A stretch of 64,000 nucleotides of DNA from Nitrospinia bacterium (GCA_029261715.1 JAJDAT010000049.1:62001-126000), one strand, 5' to 3'. Positions 46,070 to 55,303 are shown, counted from the first letter of the stretch. Made by a program: numbers and translations. Notes: a model not told the origin generated them from the sequence alone.

Positions 46070-46792
46070 ATGGACGGCGAGGACAGCGAAGAAAATCTAG
46101 AATTGGGCTATTCTAAAATAATTGAGGATTTTGAAGCTAGGGTAAAAGCGGATCCTAAAGACGCTGAATCTCGATTTATTTTAGGTTCAATATATGAAGA
46201 AGGTGAAAACCTTTCTCAAGCGGAATCAATGTACCGAGAGGTTATTGAAATGTGCCCGGAGCACTCAGTAGCCCATTTTAGTTTAGCCAAGTTGTTAGGT
46301 AAAAAAGATAAGCTAGAAGACGCGCTAGCAGCTTGTAAGGAAGCCATTCGACTCAATTCTGAGGAACCAGAGTTTCATCTCCTCCTTGCCGCGATTTACG
46401 ATGGTATGGAAAACTTAGAAGAAGCTGCCGAGGCTTGCGAAAAAGCGGTGAAATTAGATCCGGAAGACGCCGAGGCAAATTTTGGATTAGGCTCAATATA
46501 CGCCAAATTAGAACGTATTGAGTCCGCTATCCAAAAATACAAGGATGCCATTAAGTTAGAGCCAGATTATTTAGAAGCCCATCATAATTTAGCTTTGGCG
46601 TATGACGCTGCCGAAGACGGATTTAATGCGATTTTGCATTTACGGATTACTAAAGTTTTAATGGAAGCAGAAATGGATTCCAAAGAGGCAATACTTGAAA
46701 TAGAAGAATATTTAACGGAATTATACGAAGAATATGACTACGAACCTAAGGATTTTGAAGATTCTTCTGAAGAAACGGCTCCTCAAAATTGA
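46070..46792 (+). CDS. TPR-repeat protein sharing the C-terminal tail of the gene at 41441
   Basis: The acidic 240-residue protein holds about five TPRs (AESRFILGSIYEEGENLSQAE, EFHLLLAAIYDGMENLEEAA and so on). The C-terminal segment reads AYDAAEDGFNAILHLRITK and, later, YEEYDYEPKDF. A ribosome site AAAGGAG lies 7-8 bp before ATG 46070. The tail matches that of the larger TPR protein on the opposite side of the glycan genes. No signal peptide. It probably shares a transcript with the glycosyltransferase 53 bp downstream. Confidence 0.85.
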   Translation: MDGEDSEENLELGYSKIIEDFEARVKADPKDAESRFILGSIYEEGENLSQAESMYREVIEMCPEHSVAHFSLAKLLGKKDKLEDALAACKEAIRLNSEEPEFHLLLAAIYDGMENLEEAAEACEKAVKLDPEDAEANFGLGSIYAKLERIESAIQKYKDAIKLEPDYLEAHHNLALAYDAAEDGFNAILHLRITKVLMEAEMDSKEAILEIEEYLTELYEEYDYEPKDFEDSSEETAPQN

Positions 46793-46845
46793 AATTTGAA
46801 AAGTTAAGATTACTAATTATTTTATTCCTTCATTAAAATTAAGCT

Positions 46846-47970
46846 TTGAAAATTTGTCTTTCGGTAAATTCTTCGCCTTGGTCTAGATTCAAGGGTGGCG
46901 GGCAAATCGCCGTTCATTTTTTAGCCTCAGCATTGACTGATTTGGGGCATGAAGTCCACGTAATTTATTCCAAACAGCCTGGAGAAAAAGTCGAAGCTTC
47001 CGCCAATTATCATATACATTGGGTTCGGCATTTCAATGTCGCTACGATCAACTTAAATATTTTTTCATTTGGATTGAAAGCATGGCGATTGACCCGGAAA
47101 TATAAATTCGACGTTTTTCATGGTAATGCAGAAGAAGCTTGTTTATTTCGCTGGGTTTGTTCCAAAACAACCATTCAAGTTTTTACCTCGCATGCTCCTT
47201 TCATTCCGAAAACGGGAATTTTAAAGGCTCTACTCTCTCCGGTTTTTTTTCTTAAAAATGTTAATTTTTATTTATTAAGGCAAGCTGCCGCAAACGCCGA
47301 TCATTTGATTGCTTTTAGCGAATTTTCTCGTGGATTGATTTCGAATGGTTTGGGTGAGGCAAGTTTAGGTTGTATTCAAGTTGTATCCCCAGGAATAGAT
47401 CCTTCCTGGTTTAAGGTTGATAGGAATTCAGACAGTTGCGAAGGAATTATTTTTTGGGGACGACTGGAAGATGAAAAAGGGGTTCCAGAGCTTTTAGCGG
47501 CTATGGAGTTAGTCCAAAAACACCGAGGACCGACGTGTCTTAACCTGATTGGCGAAGGAAACCAAGAAATTGTGTATAGGAACCAGGTAAAAAAACTAGG
47601 ATTAAATGTTAACTTTTTGGGATGGAAATTGCCGGAAGAGATTCAAAAGTTAGCTAGTAGAAGCGAGCTAGGGGTTTTCCCATCAAGAATAGAGAGTTTT
47701 GGATTAGCCGTGGCTGAGGCTCAAGCCGCAAACCTCCCCGTTGTATGTACTGAGGCAGGAGCGCTTACAGAAATTGTGGAAAAGGGCGTTACGGGTAGAG
47801 TGGTTCCTCCTCAATCGCCTGAAGAATTAGCGGAGGCGATTTTAGACGCTTTGGAAAATAAAAAACGATCAGACAAAATGGCTCAACTAGGTCGAGAAAG
47901 AGCTAAGAAAAGGTTTTCTTGGGAAATCGCCGCCAAAAACACAGCTGAAATTTATAAGAAAGTTTTTTAA
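46846..47970 (+). CDS. Family 4 glycosyltransferase
   Basis: The 374-residue GT-B enzyme has KGGGQIAVHFLASAL near the N-terminus (donor/acceptor loop), GRLEDEKGVPELL at the start of the donor domain, and the E-x7-E motif ESFGLAVAEAQA that binds the nucleotide sugar. It uses a retaining mechanism with UDP- or GDP-sugars. The start is TTG 46846. Together with WbqC, the dehydratase and the radical-SAM gene it points to a surface glycan locus. Confidence 0.9.
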   Translation: MKICLSVNSSPWSRFKGGGQIAVHFLASALTDLGHEVHVIYSKQPGEKVEASANYHIHWVRHFNVATINLNIFSFGLKAWRLTRKYKFDVFHGNAEEACLFRWVCSKTTIQVFTSHAPFIPKTGILKALLSPVFFLKNVNFYLLRQAAANADHLIAFSEFSRGLISNGLGEASLGCIQVVSPGIDPSWFKVDRNSDSCEGIIFWGRLEDEKGVPELLAAMELVQKHRGPTCLNLIGEGNQEIVYRNQVKKLGLNVNFLGWKLPEEIQKLASRSELGVFPSRIESFGLAVAEAQAANLPVVCTEAGALTEIVEKGVTGRVVPPQSPEELAEAILDALENKKRSDKMAQLGRERAKKRFSWEIAAKNTAEIYKKVF

Positions 47971-47978
47971 GAGTTTGG

Positions 47979-48947
47979 CTAACCATCCGCTATACAAAAT
48001 CGATTTCTTCCTTGTTTTTTGGCTTTATAAAGAGCTGTGTCAGCCTCTTTATAAAGAAATTCCCACTGAGGATTAGATTTTTTAAAAAGAGCTCCGCCAA
48101 TACTAACTGTAATTTGAATTTTTTCGTCTGTTTGGAATTTTATAGGCTGCTTTTCTATGGAACTTCTAAGCTTTTCGGCGACCACAATGACGCCCTTTGC
48201 GTCAATTTCTGGCATTAGAATAACAAACTCTTCCCCGCCCCATCGTCCTATAAAATCAACTTCGCGAATATTATCAAGGCAAACTAGACTCAAATGTTTG
48301 AGGACAAAATCACCCATGTCATGACCAAAAGTATCGTTCACTTTTTTGAAATAGTCGATATCTATCATGAGAAGAGCTAAGTTTTTATCGTATCTAGACG
48401 CACGCTCGATTTCCCTTCTCAATACATTTTCAATGGTTCCACGGTTCATAAGACCGGTCAAAGCGTCGATTTCTGCGAGATTTTTAAGCTTTTTTTCAAG
48501 TTCTTTTCTTTTGGTGATATCTCTAAGGATTGCTACTAATAAAATGCCTTCTTGCGTCCCAACTTTTAATATTGAAATTTCGCAGAAAAAGACAGTATTG
48601 TCTTTTCGTAATCCTTTGACTTCAACGTCGCCCCTAACGCTCATCAAACGCGAAACTATTTTCTCGTTTAGAAAATTTCGTATATGTTTGTTATGACGTT
48701 CATGATATTCGGTCGGGATTAATTTGTTGATGTGTTGTCCAATGATTTCTTCGGACTCATAACCAAAGGTTTTTTCCGCTTCTTTATTAAAGAAGACTAA
48801 TTCCATTTCTTCATTGATGGCAAGAATAGAATCGGCTGCGAGTTCGACCACTTTGCTAAAAAAAAATTCTTTTTCTTCGGGCAAGCCTGGAAACTTCGAA
48901 CCTAGATCAATCGTTTTCATAGGTAAATTGTCAGAGTAAAAAAACAA
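47979..48947 (-). CDS. PAS-GGDEF diguanylate cyclase
   Basis: The 322-residue protein has a PAS domain (about 28-140, with VFFNKEAEKTFGYESEEIIG) and a GGDEF domain with an intact GGEEF active site. The product-inhibition I-site R-E-V-D lies five residues before it. It should make cyclic-di-GMP, with feedback control. No transmembrane segment is present, so it is cytoplasmic. It ends 8 bp from the convergent glycosyltransferase gene. Confidence 0.92.
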   Translation of the reverse strand: MFFYSDNLPMKTIDLGSKFPGLPEEKEFFFSKVVELAADSILAINEEMELVFFNKEAEKTFGYESEEIIGQHINKLIPTEYHERHNKHIRNFLNEKIVSRLMSVRGDVEVKGLRKDNTVFFCEISILKVGTQEGILLVAILRDITKRKELEKKLKNLAEIDALTGLMNRGTIENVLRREIERASRYDKNLALLMIDIDYFKKVNDTFGHDMGDFVLKHLSLVCLDNIREVDFIGRWGGEEFVILMPEIDAKGVIVVAEKLRSSIEKQPIKFQTDEKIQITVSIGGALFKKSNPQWEFLYKEADTALYKAKKQGRNRFCIADG

Positions 48948-49213
48948 AATTTTAACTTAAATTTTTATCTAGTGGTGTAACGATTAAGTTACATTTACAA
49001 TCCTAGGCTTGCTTGATTTAAAGGATCAAGAAGCTAGCAAGTTCTAAGCAATAGGACGTATGATTTTGTTTTTTTTGATTGCTGGTTTAAGGATTCAATT
49101 AAAAGTTCAAATTTGCCAAGCGAGGAGTTATTAGCTTAAGGGGTTGGAGATAGTAAAAAAGTAAAAACATGAACTCTTAAAGGTTCTCTAAATATCTATT
49201 TTTGTCTTGACCA

Positions 49214-49903
49214 TTATGAGCTTAAGGCATAATCGACGGGGTCAGTTTCACCAGCTTCTTGAAATCCTTTTAACCTTAGGGCGCAGCTATCGCATACGCC
49301 GCAAGATAAGCCTTGATCATTTGGGTCATAGCAGCTATGCGTTAATTGATAATCAACTCCTAGTTCTAAACCTTTTCGAATGATTTCAGCCTTAGATAAT
49401 TGAATAAGAGGCGCATGAATTTTAATTTTGGTTTCATTTTCGATTCCGGATTTAGTTGCCAGAGTGGCTAATTTTTCAAAGGCAGAGATATATTCCGGGC
49501 GGCAATCGGGATAACCGCTGTAATCGACTGCATTCACTCCAACGAAAATATTTAGGCATTTATTAACTTCTGCGTAGGCCAAAGCGTTGGCCAAAAAAAT
49601 AGTATTCCGCGCAGGTACATAAGTTATGGGAATTCCAGAAGAGATTTCTTTTTCGTTACGGTTTTTAGGTACGGGGATGTTATCGTTTAGCGCCGATCCG
49701 CCAAATAAATCTAATTTAACGATTCTATGGTCTTCGACATTGAATTTTTTTGCTAAGATTTTGGCTTTTTCTAATTCGACTGAATGACGTTGTTCATAGT
49801 CAAAACTTAAGGCAAATACCCGAAATCCATTCCTTTTGGCAATGGCAAGAACAGTTGCGGAGTCTAACCCTCCGCTTAATAAAATAACGGCTTTAAGATC
49901 CAT
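49214..49903 (-). CDS. queC: 7-cyano-7-deazaguanine synthase
   Basis: QueC makes preQ0 from carboxy-deazaguanine in queuosine synthesis. The 229-residue protein has the PP-loop [10 protein letters not shown], the VPARNTIFL segment and the C-terminal zinc-binding cysteines in [21 protein letters not shown]. No other que gene is in the window. It is divergent from ffh with 118 bp between; no preQ1 riboswitch could be recognised there. Confidence 0.95.
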   Translation of the reverse strand: MDLKAVILLSGGLDSATVLAIAKRNGFRVFALSFDYEQRHSVELEKAKILAKKFNVEDHRIVKLDLFGGSALNDNIPVPKNRNEKEISSGIPITYVPARNTIFLANALAYAEVNKCLNIFVGVNAVDYSGYPDCRPEYISAFEKLATLATKSGIENETKIKIHAPLIQLSKAEIIRKGLELGVDYQLTHSCYDPNDQGLSCGVCDSCALRLKGFQEAGETDPVDYALSS

Positions 49904-49951
49904 GGAAAAATATTTAAGTAGATTTTGCTTTTAAAAAGAATTTAGTGAACC

Positions 49952-49979
49952 TTGACAAGGTTCTTTGCTATTATATAAT
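49952..49979 (+). promoter_or_regulatory. Near-perfect sigma-70 promoter for ffh
   Basis: TTGACA (49952-49957) and TATAAT (49974-49979) are both full consensus with a 16-bp spacer, 42 bp upstream of the ffh start. This is the strongest promoter match in the window and probably drives the ffh-rpsP translation block. Confidence 0.75.
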
Positions 49980-50021
49980 CACAGGTTTTAATCCAAACAG
50001 GACACTTTTTCGTTTTTAATT

Positions 50022-51368
50022 ATGTTTGATAATTTATCAGATCGCCTTGAGGCTATATACAAAAAATTAAAAGGCCGCGGCAAGTTAAAAGAAGCGGACG
50101 TAGATGAAGCGTTGCGGGAAATCCGTGTCGCACTGTTAGAAGCGGACGTTAGTCTTTCGGTCGCTAAAGAATTTTTGGCGGATATAAGAGAAAAAGCCAT
50201 TGGCAAGGAGGTTCTTTCCAGTTTAACTCCCGGTCACCAAATGGTGAAAATCGTCAATGACGAGTTGACGGAACTATTAGGCGGAAGCGTTTCAAATCTT
50301 GAGTTTTCTGCAAATCCTCCAACCATTGTACTTATGGCTGGGTTGCAGGGATCTGGTAAAACTACTTCGTCTGGGAAACTAGCTAAAAAATTAAAAAAAG
50401 AAGGTAAAAAATGCTTGTTGGTGCCAGCTGATGTCTATCGCCCGGCGGCAACAGAACAACTTACCATATTAGGGAATGATTTAGGAGTAGACGTCTTTTC
50501 TCCAGAGAGTTCTAAGGACCCTGTGGAAATTTGCGAAAAAGCTGTGCTGCAAGCCAAAAAATCCATGGCTCATGTTGTTATTCTTGATACAGCCGGTCGA
50601 TTGCAAATTGACGATGACCTAATGGATGAGCTGCGTCGCATTAAAGATAAGGTGAATCCGCATGAAACTTTGTTTGTAGCGGATTCCATGATGGGGCAAG
50701 AAGCGGTTAACGTGGCTAAGTCGTTTCACGACGCCATAGGGGTAGACGGTATTGTTTTGACAAAAATGGATGGCGACGCTAGGGGTGGAGCTGCATTATC
50801 CATTAAAAAGGTAACCGGAAAACCCATCAAGTTTATTGGAACTGGAGAAAAGCTAGATGCCTTAGAGCCATTTTATCCAGAACGAGTCATTTCTCGTATT
50901 TTGGGAATGGGCGATGTTCTGACTTTAATTGATAAAGCGGAAGAGGCTTATGATCAGGAAGAAAAAGCAAAGCTTGAGAAAAAACTAAAAAAGAATCGTT
51001 TTACGCTCGAAGATTTCCAGGATCAACTACAACAGATTAAAAAAATGGGATCGATACGGCAACTGATGGGGATGATTCCAGGAGCGCAAAAATTAAAGAA
51101 CATGGATGTAGACGATAATGCTCTGGTAAAAGTAGAGGCTATTATTAACTCCATGACGCGAAAAGAACGAGAAAGTCATAAAATAATCAATAGCAGTCGA
51201 AAGCGAAGGATTGCTACTGGGAGTGGAACCACAGTTAACGATGTGAATAAACTGCTAAAGCAATTTATTCAAATGCAAAAAATGATGAAGAAATTCTCCG
51301 CTGGTAAAATGAAGGGGGGAATGAATATGAATAATTTGATGGGTGGTCGTGGATTTAGCCCATTTTAA
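50022..51368 (+). CDS. ffh: Signal recognition particle protein Ffh
   Basis: Ffh binds 4.5S RNA and delivers nascent membrane proteins to FtsY. The N domain begins FDNLSDRLEAIYKKLKGRG. The G domain has GLQGSGKTTSSGKLA (P-loop), ADVYRPAA, DTAGRLQIDD and TKMDGDARGGAA. The methionine-rich M domain ends with MKGGMNMNNLMGG. The length of 448 is normal. No recognisable SRP RNA gene lies nearby. Confidence 0.97.
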   Translation: MFDNLSDRLEAIYKKLKGRGKLKEADVDEALREIRVALLEADVSLSVAKEFLADIREKAIGKEVLSSLTPGHQMVKIVNDELTELLGGSVSNLEFSANPPTIVLMAGLQGSGKTTSSGKLAKKLKKEGKKCLLVPADVYRPAATEQLTILGNDLGVDVFSPESSKDPVEICEKAVLQAKKSMAHVVILDTAGRLQIDDDLMDELRRIKDKVNPHETLFVADSMMGQEAVNVAKSFHDAIGVDGIVLTKMDGDARGGAALSIKKVTGKPIKFIGTGEKLDALEPFYPERVISRILGMGDVLTLIDKAEEAYDQEEKAKLEKKLKKNRFTLEDFQDQLQQIKKMGSIRQLMGMIPGAQKLKNMDVDDNALVKVEAIINSMTRKERESHKIINSSRKRRIATGSGTTVNDVNKLLKQFIQMQKMMKKFSAGKMKGGMNMNNLMGGRGFSPF

Positions 51369-51480
51369 TTGTAGGTAGGAAATTTTTTAATTTTGTTTAT
51401 TTAAAAACCAAAGAGTGTTTGTTAAGAAGGTTGGGAAGTAAACTTATTAATTTTACTAATTTTGATTTTAGGAGGCTGAT

Positions 51481-51732
51481 TTGGCTGTAGTAATTCGATT
51501 GAGTCGACGGGGAGCGAAGAAAAGACCCTTTTACAGGATTGTAGCCGCTGATAAGCGGTGCCCTCGCGACGGAAAATTTATTGAAGTATTAGGTACGTTC
51601 GATCCTTTAAAAGAAGAAGATGGTTTGAAGATGAACCCTGAAAGAACCCAATCTTGGTTGAAAAACGGGGCAAAACCTTCTCAAACGGTTGCGGCTTTGA
51701 TTAAAAAGGCTGGAATTGTTCCGGGGAGCTAA
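51481..51732 (+). CDS. rpsP: 30S ribosomal protein S16
   Basis: The protein of 83 residues has the family start [20 protein letters not shown] and the TFDPL and [13 protein letters not shown] segments. The start is TTG with a perfect AGGAGG six bases upstream, an unusual start compensated by a strong ribosome site. It is the second gene of the ffh block. Confidence 0.97.
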   Translation: MAVVIRLSRRGAKKRPFYRIVAADKRCPRDGKFIEVLGTFDPLKEEDGLKMNPERTQSWLKNGAKPSQTVAALIKKAGIVPGS

Positions 51733-51821
51733 AATTTCCTAGTTATTCTTGAAAGCTCTTCTTGGTTTTTAAATAGGCTGTGCGTTAACTCGAATCTGAG
51801 TAGCTGTTATCTCTAACTGAA

Positions 51822-51843
51822 GATCGCAAATAACTTTGCGGTC
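51822..51843 (+). promoter_or_regulatory. Hairpin just before the khpA ribosome site
   Basis: GATCGCAAA and TTTGCGGTC pair over 9 bp (one G-U) with loop TAAC, ending one base before the GGGGAG ribosome site of khpA. It could modulate khpA translation or stabilise the upstream rpsP message; it lacks a T-run. Confidence 0.4.
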
Positions 51844-51855
51844 GGGGAGTAAGTT

Positions 51856-52086
51856 ATGAAAGATCTAATATTGTTGATAGCGAAGTCGTTAGTGGATAAG
51901 CCTGAAGAAGTTGAATTGACAGAAATTGAAGGGGAAAAAACTACAGTTTTGGAATTGCGTGTCGCTAAAGACGATTTAGGGAAAGTAATAGGCAAGCAAG
52001 GTAAGACAGCCCGAGCTATGAGAACGATTCTCAATGCGACTGCCACAAAACTGAAAAAAAGGGCGGTTTTGGAAATTATTGAATGA
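51856..52086 (+). CDS. khpA: KH-domain RNA-binding protein KhpA
   Basis: This 76-residue protein is a single type-II KH domain with the RNA-grip loop [15 protein letters not shown] (the GxxG signature). KhpA forms an RNA-binding partner with KhpB in other bacteria, affecting cell growth. It sits in its standard place between rpsP and rimM, and its last codons overlap the rimM start as ATGA. Confidence 0.95.
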   Translation: MKDLILLIAKSLVDKPEEVELTEIEGEKTTVLELRVAKDDLGKVIGKQGKTARAMRTILNATATKLKKRAVLEIIE

Positions 52087-52595
52087 AAGATTGGGTGCCT
52101 TTTGGCAATCTCGCTAAACCGCATGGTTTGAAGGGTGAATTAAAGTTTTATCCTTTCGTTTCCAATCCAGATCTCTATAAGAACGTGAAAACCGTTGCCT
52201 TTGAGAACCAAAACCCTATACGGGAAATTCAAATTGAATCTATCCGCGGAGCTAAGTCTCCGTTTATTATCAAATTAAAGGGATGTGATTCGATTGAAAG
52301 CTCAAGCAAAATCCGAGGAACGGCTCTTCTTGCTCCCCGTAATGAGTTTCAAAGTTTGCCGGAGGGTCAGTATTATTGGTTCGAAATTGAAGGGTTAGAG
52401 GTGTACGACATCTTGGGGGAGTACCATGGCCGAGTGGAAGAGGTTATGGAGACAGGAAGCAACGATGTTTATGTTGTTCGTAATGGAAAAAAAGAATTGC
52501 TATTACCCGCCATAGATTGGGTTGTGAAAGAGGTTGATCTGGAGGGTAATCGCTTGACTTTTGAGTTTGTCGAAGGCTTAGGCGATGCAGTTTGA
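52083..52595 (+). CDS. rimM: Ribosome maturation factor RimM
   Basis: The protein of 170 residues has the N-terminal barrel start [21 protein letters not shown] and the C-terminal PRC-barrel region [13 protein letters not shown] and [13 protein letters not shown]. RimM binds S19 and helps 16S processing. It overlaps khpA by 4 bp and trmD by 11 bp, so all three are coupled. Confidence 0.96.
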   Translation: MKDWVPFGNLAKPHGLKGELKFYPFVSNPDLYKNVKTVAFENQNPIREIQIESIRGAKSPFIIKLKGCDSIESSSKIRGTALLAPRNEFQSLPEGQYYWFEIEGLEVYDILGEYHGRVEEVMETGSNDVYVVRNGKKELLLPAIDWVVKEVDLEGNRLTFEFVEGLGDAV

Positions 52596-53280
52596 TATTT
52601 TATCGATCTTTCCAGAAATGTTTGAATCCGTTTTCCGCGAAAGCATAATTGCCAGAGCTAAGGAAAAAGGGTTGATAGATATTTTTTTACATAATTTAAG
52701 AGACTACAGTCAGAATAAACATAAAAAAGTAGACGACTATCCATTTGGAGGTGGAGTGGGAATGGTGATGGGAGTTGAACCCATCGCTTTAGCTTTAGAC
52801 GATCTAAAAAGCGACGACACTCCGGCTCATACGGTTTTGATGTCTCCTTCTGGAAATAGATTAGATCAAAAAAAAGCGAGAGAATTAGGGGTACATAAAA
52901 GGATCATTTTAATTTGCGGTAGATATGAGGGGGTAGACGAGAGAGTTGCCTTGCATTACGCAGATGAGGAGATTTCCATAGGGGACTATGTTTTATCAGG
53001 CGGTGAAATTCCAGCCATGGTTTTGGTCGATACTTTAACTCGGTTGATACCTGGAGTTCTTGGTGATCCAAGGTCTTCTGAGGAAGAATCTTTTGAACAA
53101 GAATTATTAGAATACCCTCAATATACTAGACCGAGGGAGTTTCGAGGATTTAAGGCCCCTGAAGTTTTGCTTTCTGGAAACCACAAAGAAATAGAGGAAT
53201 GGCAAAAGCGCCACGCTTTAGAAAAAACAGCGCGTCGCAGACCAGATCTTTTGGAGAAGATTGAAATAAAGAAGAATTAA
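52585..53280 (+). CDS. trmD: tRNA (guanine-N1)-methyltransferase TrmD
   Basis: TrmD methylates G37 of tRNAs. The SPOUT knot segments are present: [15 protein letters not shown] at the start, PFGGGVGMVMG, ICGRYEGVDERV, SIGDYVLSGGE and VLLSGNHKEIEEW. The length of 231 is usual. It lies in the normal rimM-trmD order. Confidence 0.97.
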   Translation: MQFDILSIFPEMFESVFRESIIARAKEKGLIDIFLHNLRDYSQNKHKKVDDYPFGGGVGMVMGVEPIALALDDLKSDDTPAHTVLMSPSGNRLDQKKARELGVHKRIILICGRYEGVDERVALHYADEEISIGDYVLSGGEIPAMVLVDTLTRLIPGVLGDPRSSEEESFEQELLEYPQYTRPREFRGFKAPEVLLSGNHKEIEEWQKRHALEKTARRRPDLLEKIEIKKN

Positions 53281-53371
53281 AAAGATCTTTAGTCATAGAA
53301 TGCTAGTTTTTTGAGGTTCTTTTGATTCTTTTATGGAGTCAAGTAGTTAAAAATAGTTAATAAGGAGGTAA

Positions 53372-53398
53372 ATGATTACCTTTGATTTTCAAAGTTGA
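53372..53398 (+). CDS. Possible 8-codon leader peptide before the SPOUT methyltransferase
   Basis: A full AAGGAGG ribosome site lies three bases before an ATG that opens an 8-codon frame MITFDFQS. GGTAA and TTACC could pair around that ATG. The site is 76 bp before the methyltransferase gene. The peptide may be chance; it has no attenuator-like runs of one amino acid. Confidence 0.25.
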   Translation: MITFDFQS

Positions 53399-53473
53399 AA
53401 AATAATTCCAGGCAGATAACTTTACTTTTTCTAAATGGAATGGGTTTGAGAAGGGGTTTTCAGGTTAAAAATT

Positions 53474-54031
53474 GTGGCTGACGTTCATTTAGCTCTAGTT
53501 CATTACCCGGTATACAATAAAAAAGGAGAAGAGGTGGTTTCTTCAATAACCACTTTAGACGTTCATGACATCTCCCGTATTTGTAGAACCTATAATGTCT
53601 CTAATTTTTTTGTCGTAACCCCTTTAAAGTCTCAGCAAGAGCTGGTGGATCGAATGATTCAGCATTGGCAAACGGGTTATGGCTCCGAATATAATCCGAC
53701 TCGGAAGCAAGCATTATTGAAAACCGTCGTTAAGCGTTCTTTAGAAGATGTAATTGATGATCTTGAAGAAAAAACTGGAGAAAAGCCAAAAACGGTAGCG
53801 ACAGGGGCAAAACAGTCTAGCCAAAGCGTTAGTTTTGAAATATTGAGCAAAGAAGTAGCCGATCCCGGCAATATTTTGCTTATATTTGGTACTGGTTGGG
53901 GCTTAACAAAAGAATTATCTGAGAAAGTTGACTGCATTTTGGAGCCAATAAAGGGAAAAGGGGAATATAATCATTTGCCAGTTCGCGCTGCAATTGCTAT
54001 TATTCTAGATCGCCTTTTGTCTGAAAAATAA
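53474..54031 (+). CDS. SAM-dependent SPOUT-type RNA methyltransferase
   Basis: This 185-residue protein fits the SPOUT-fold family annotated as SAM-dependent RNA methyltransferase (PF09936-like). Seen here are LALVHYPVYNKKGEEVVSSI, SRICRTYNVSNFFVVTP, LLIFGTGWGLTKEL and IKGKGEYNHLPVRAAIAIIL, the last two forming the knot that binds SAM. Family members follow trmD in several delta-type lineages. The RNA target is unknown. The start is GTG 53474 with only a weak ribosome site. Confidence 0.87.
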   Translation: MADVHLALVHYPVYNKKGEEVVSSITTLDVHDISRICRTYNVSNFFVVTPLKSQQELVDRMIQHWQTGYGSEYNPTRKQALLKTVVKRSLEDVIDDLEEKTGEKPKTVATGAKQSSQSVSFEILSKEVADPGNILLIFGTGWGLTKELSEKVDCILEPIKGKGEYNHLPVRAAIAIILDRLLSEK

Positions 54032-54133
54032 AGAGTTGTTAAAAAACACAAAATTGCGAATCGATCGTTCTTTAAATTTAAGGATCATGCTTAATAAGGA
54101 TGCTTTAGATTTGCTCTTAATAAATAATTATTC

Positions 54134-54181
54134 CCGAAACTTGTACTAATAGAATTAAGGTTTTTTTATTTAGAGTTTCGG
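54134..54181 (+). promoter_or_regulatory. Candidate rplS leader stem
   Basis: CCGAAAC (54134-54140) and GTTTCGG (54175-54181) pair exactly across a 34-base loop in the 192-bp gap before rplS. Ribosomal-protein leaders often carry such structures for autoregulation. I do not recognise a known L19 leader. Confidence 0.3.
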
Positions 54182-54223
54182 TAAAGATATTTTCAAAAAA
54201 TATAGAAAAAGGAGTTGCAGTCA

Positions 54224-54631
54224 ATGAATTTGATCGACGCTGTCGAAGCGGAACAATTAAAAGCTAGTCCTCCAGAGGTTCATATTGGTGATACCGTCAA
54301 AGTTCACATGAGAATCGTGGAAGGTGAAAAAGAAAGAATTCAAGTAATAGAAGGTGTCGTGTTAAGGATGCATGGTGGTGGAATTCGGAAAACCCTTACA
54401 GTTCGAAAAATTTCTTTTGGTATTGGGGTAGAGCGTATTTTCCCGCTCCATTCACCACGTGTAGAAAAAATCGATATCGTGAAACGAGCTAAAGTTAGAA
54501 GAGCTAAATTATATTACCTTAGAGAGCTACGCGGTAAAGCGGCTCGTTTAAAAGAATTGAGAAAGCCAGGATTGGGTAAAAAGAAAGCTAAAGCTAAGTC
54601 AAAATCTAAAGCAAAAACAAAAACTGCTTAA
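54224..54631 (+). CDS. rplS: 50S ribosomal protein L19 with Lys-rich tail
   Basis: L19 lies at the subunit interface. The core shows [49 protein letters not shown] and [22 protein letters not shown] 54224 has AAGGAG nine bases upstream; the TTG at 54215 lies inside the leader. The 135 residues exceed the usual length of about 115-120 because of a low-complexity tail alternating K, A, S and T. The gene usually next in line, rnhB, is absent. Confidence 0.96.
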   Translation: MNLIDAVEAEQLKASPPEVHIGDTVKVHMRIVEGEKERIQVIEGVVLRMHGGGIRKTLTVRKISFGIGVERIFPLHSPRVEKIDIVKRAKVRRAKLYYLRELRGKAARLKELRKPGLGKKKAKAKSKSKAKTKTA

Positions 54632-54740
54632 ACATTTTTAAGTGGTTTTACGATTTTGAAAACTTTTTGAGCTTTAGGTATAAAGTATTAATATGTATAT
54701 TTTAAAATCCCCAGAAATCAGCTTTTTATAAAAGGGTTAA

Positions 54741-55154
54741 ATGAAAATTAAAATTTTAATTTTTATTTCGATTTTTGCTAGTTTATCTTTGGCTGGTTCC
54801 GTTTATGCCAGTGGGGATCATCCAAATCACAAGCATAAATCTCATAATTCTCCATTTGATAGTGATTTGGACAATAAAAAAATTCATTGTTTGCTAAACA
54901 AGGGGCATCATTTTCTGCATTGTCTGTTAAAAAAAGGTTCTGAGAAGACCCCTTCTTTGCAATCGCATTGTGGCGACTCCCCTTTTTCTAAAGGGTCTCA
55001 ACAAACAAGCTTTCAAAAAAACTTTTCTCAAGTATTTTTTGAAAATATTAAAATTCAAAAACCTTATGAAGTTTCCCAAAACTTTGCTCCGGGTTTTGAA
55101 GTGCATCACTCTCTTTTGGGAGCCCCACCGGTTCCTCCCCCTCGCCTCGCTTAA
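54741..55154 (+). CDS. Secreted His-rich protein of unknown function
   Basis: The 137 residues start with a signal peptide (about 1-23, ending SVYA). A His-rich stretch GDHPNHKHKSH follows, then two similar units IHCLLNKGHH and LHCLLKKGSE, each carrying Cys and His positions. The tail ends in GAPPVPPPRLA. The His/Cys pattern suggests metal binding, for instance copper or zinc. It precedes the Met/Cys-marked outer-membrane gene. No family recognised. Confidence 0.7.
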   Translation: MKIKILIFISIFASLSLAGSVYASGDHPNHKHKSHNSPFDSDLDNKKIHCLLNKGHHFLHCLLKKGSEKTPSLQSHCGDSPFSKGSQQTSFQKNFSQVFFENIKIQKPYEVSQNFAPGFEVHHSLLGAPPVPPPRLA

Positions 55155-55181
55155 TTTAATTCCTAAAAAACTTTCAGAATA

Positions 55182-55200
55182 GATCGCTAGTTCTGCGATC
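55182..55200 (+). terminator. Small hairpin between the His-rich and barrel genes
   Basis: GATCGC and GCGATC pair exactly with a 7-base loop, 28 bp after the His-rich gene, followed after a gap by a T-rich stretch. A weak terminator or processing hairpin is possible. Confidence 0.35.
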
Positions 55201-55303
55201 AATTAATATATTTGTATTTTTTGCTACGGTTTTAATTCGAGAACTTTATGTTTTTGAATTGAAATTTCAAGTTTGTGATCCAAAGTATGAGGAGTGTTTA
55301 AAA

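Noticed and set aside
48948-49213. Possible tRNA or small RNA between the diguanylate cyclase and queC genes
   Set aside because: Only short imperfect inverted repeats are present; no cloverleaf, CCA end or TPsiC-like box was found.
49904-50021. Possible preQ1 riboswitch between queC and ffh
   Set aside because: The gap shows a clear ffh promoter but no preQ1-type pseudoknot pattern oriented toward queC.
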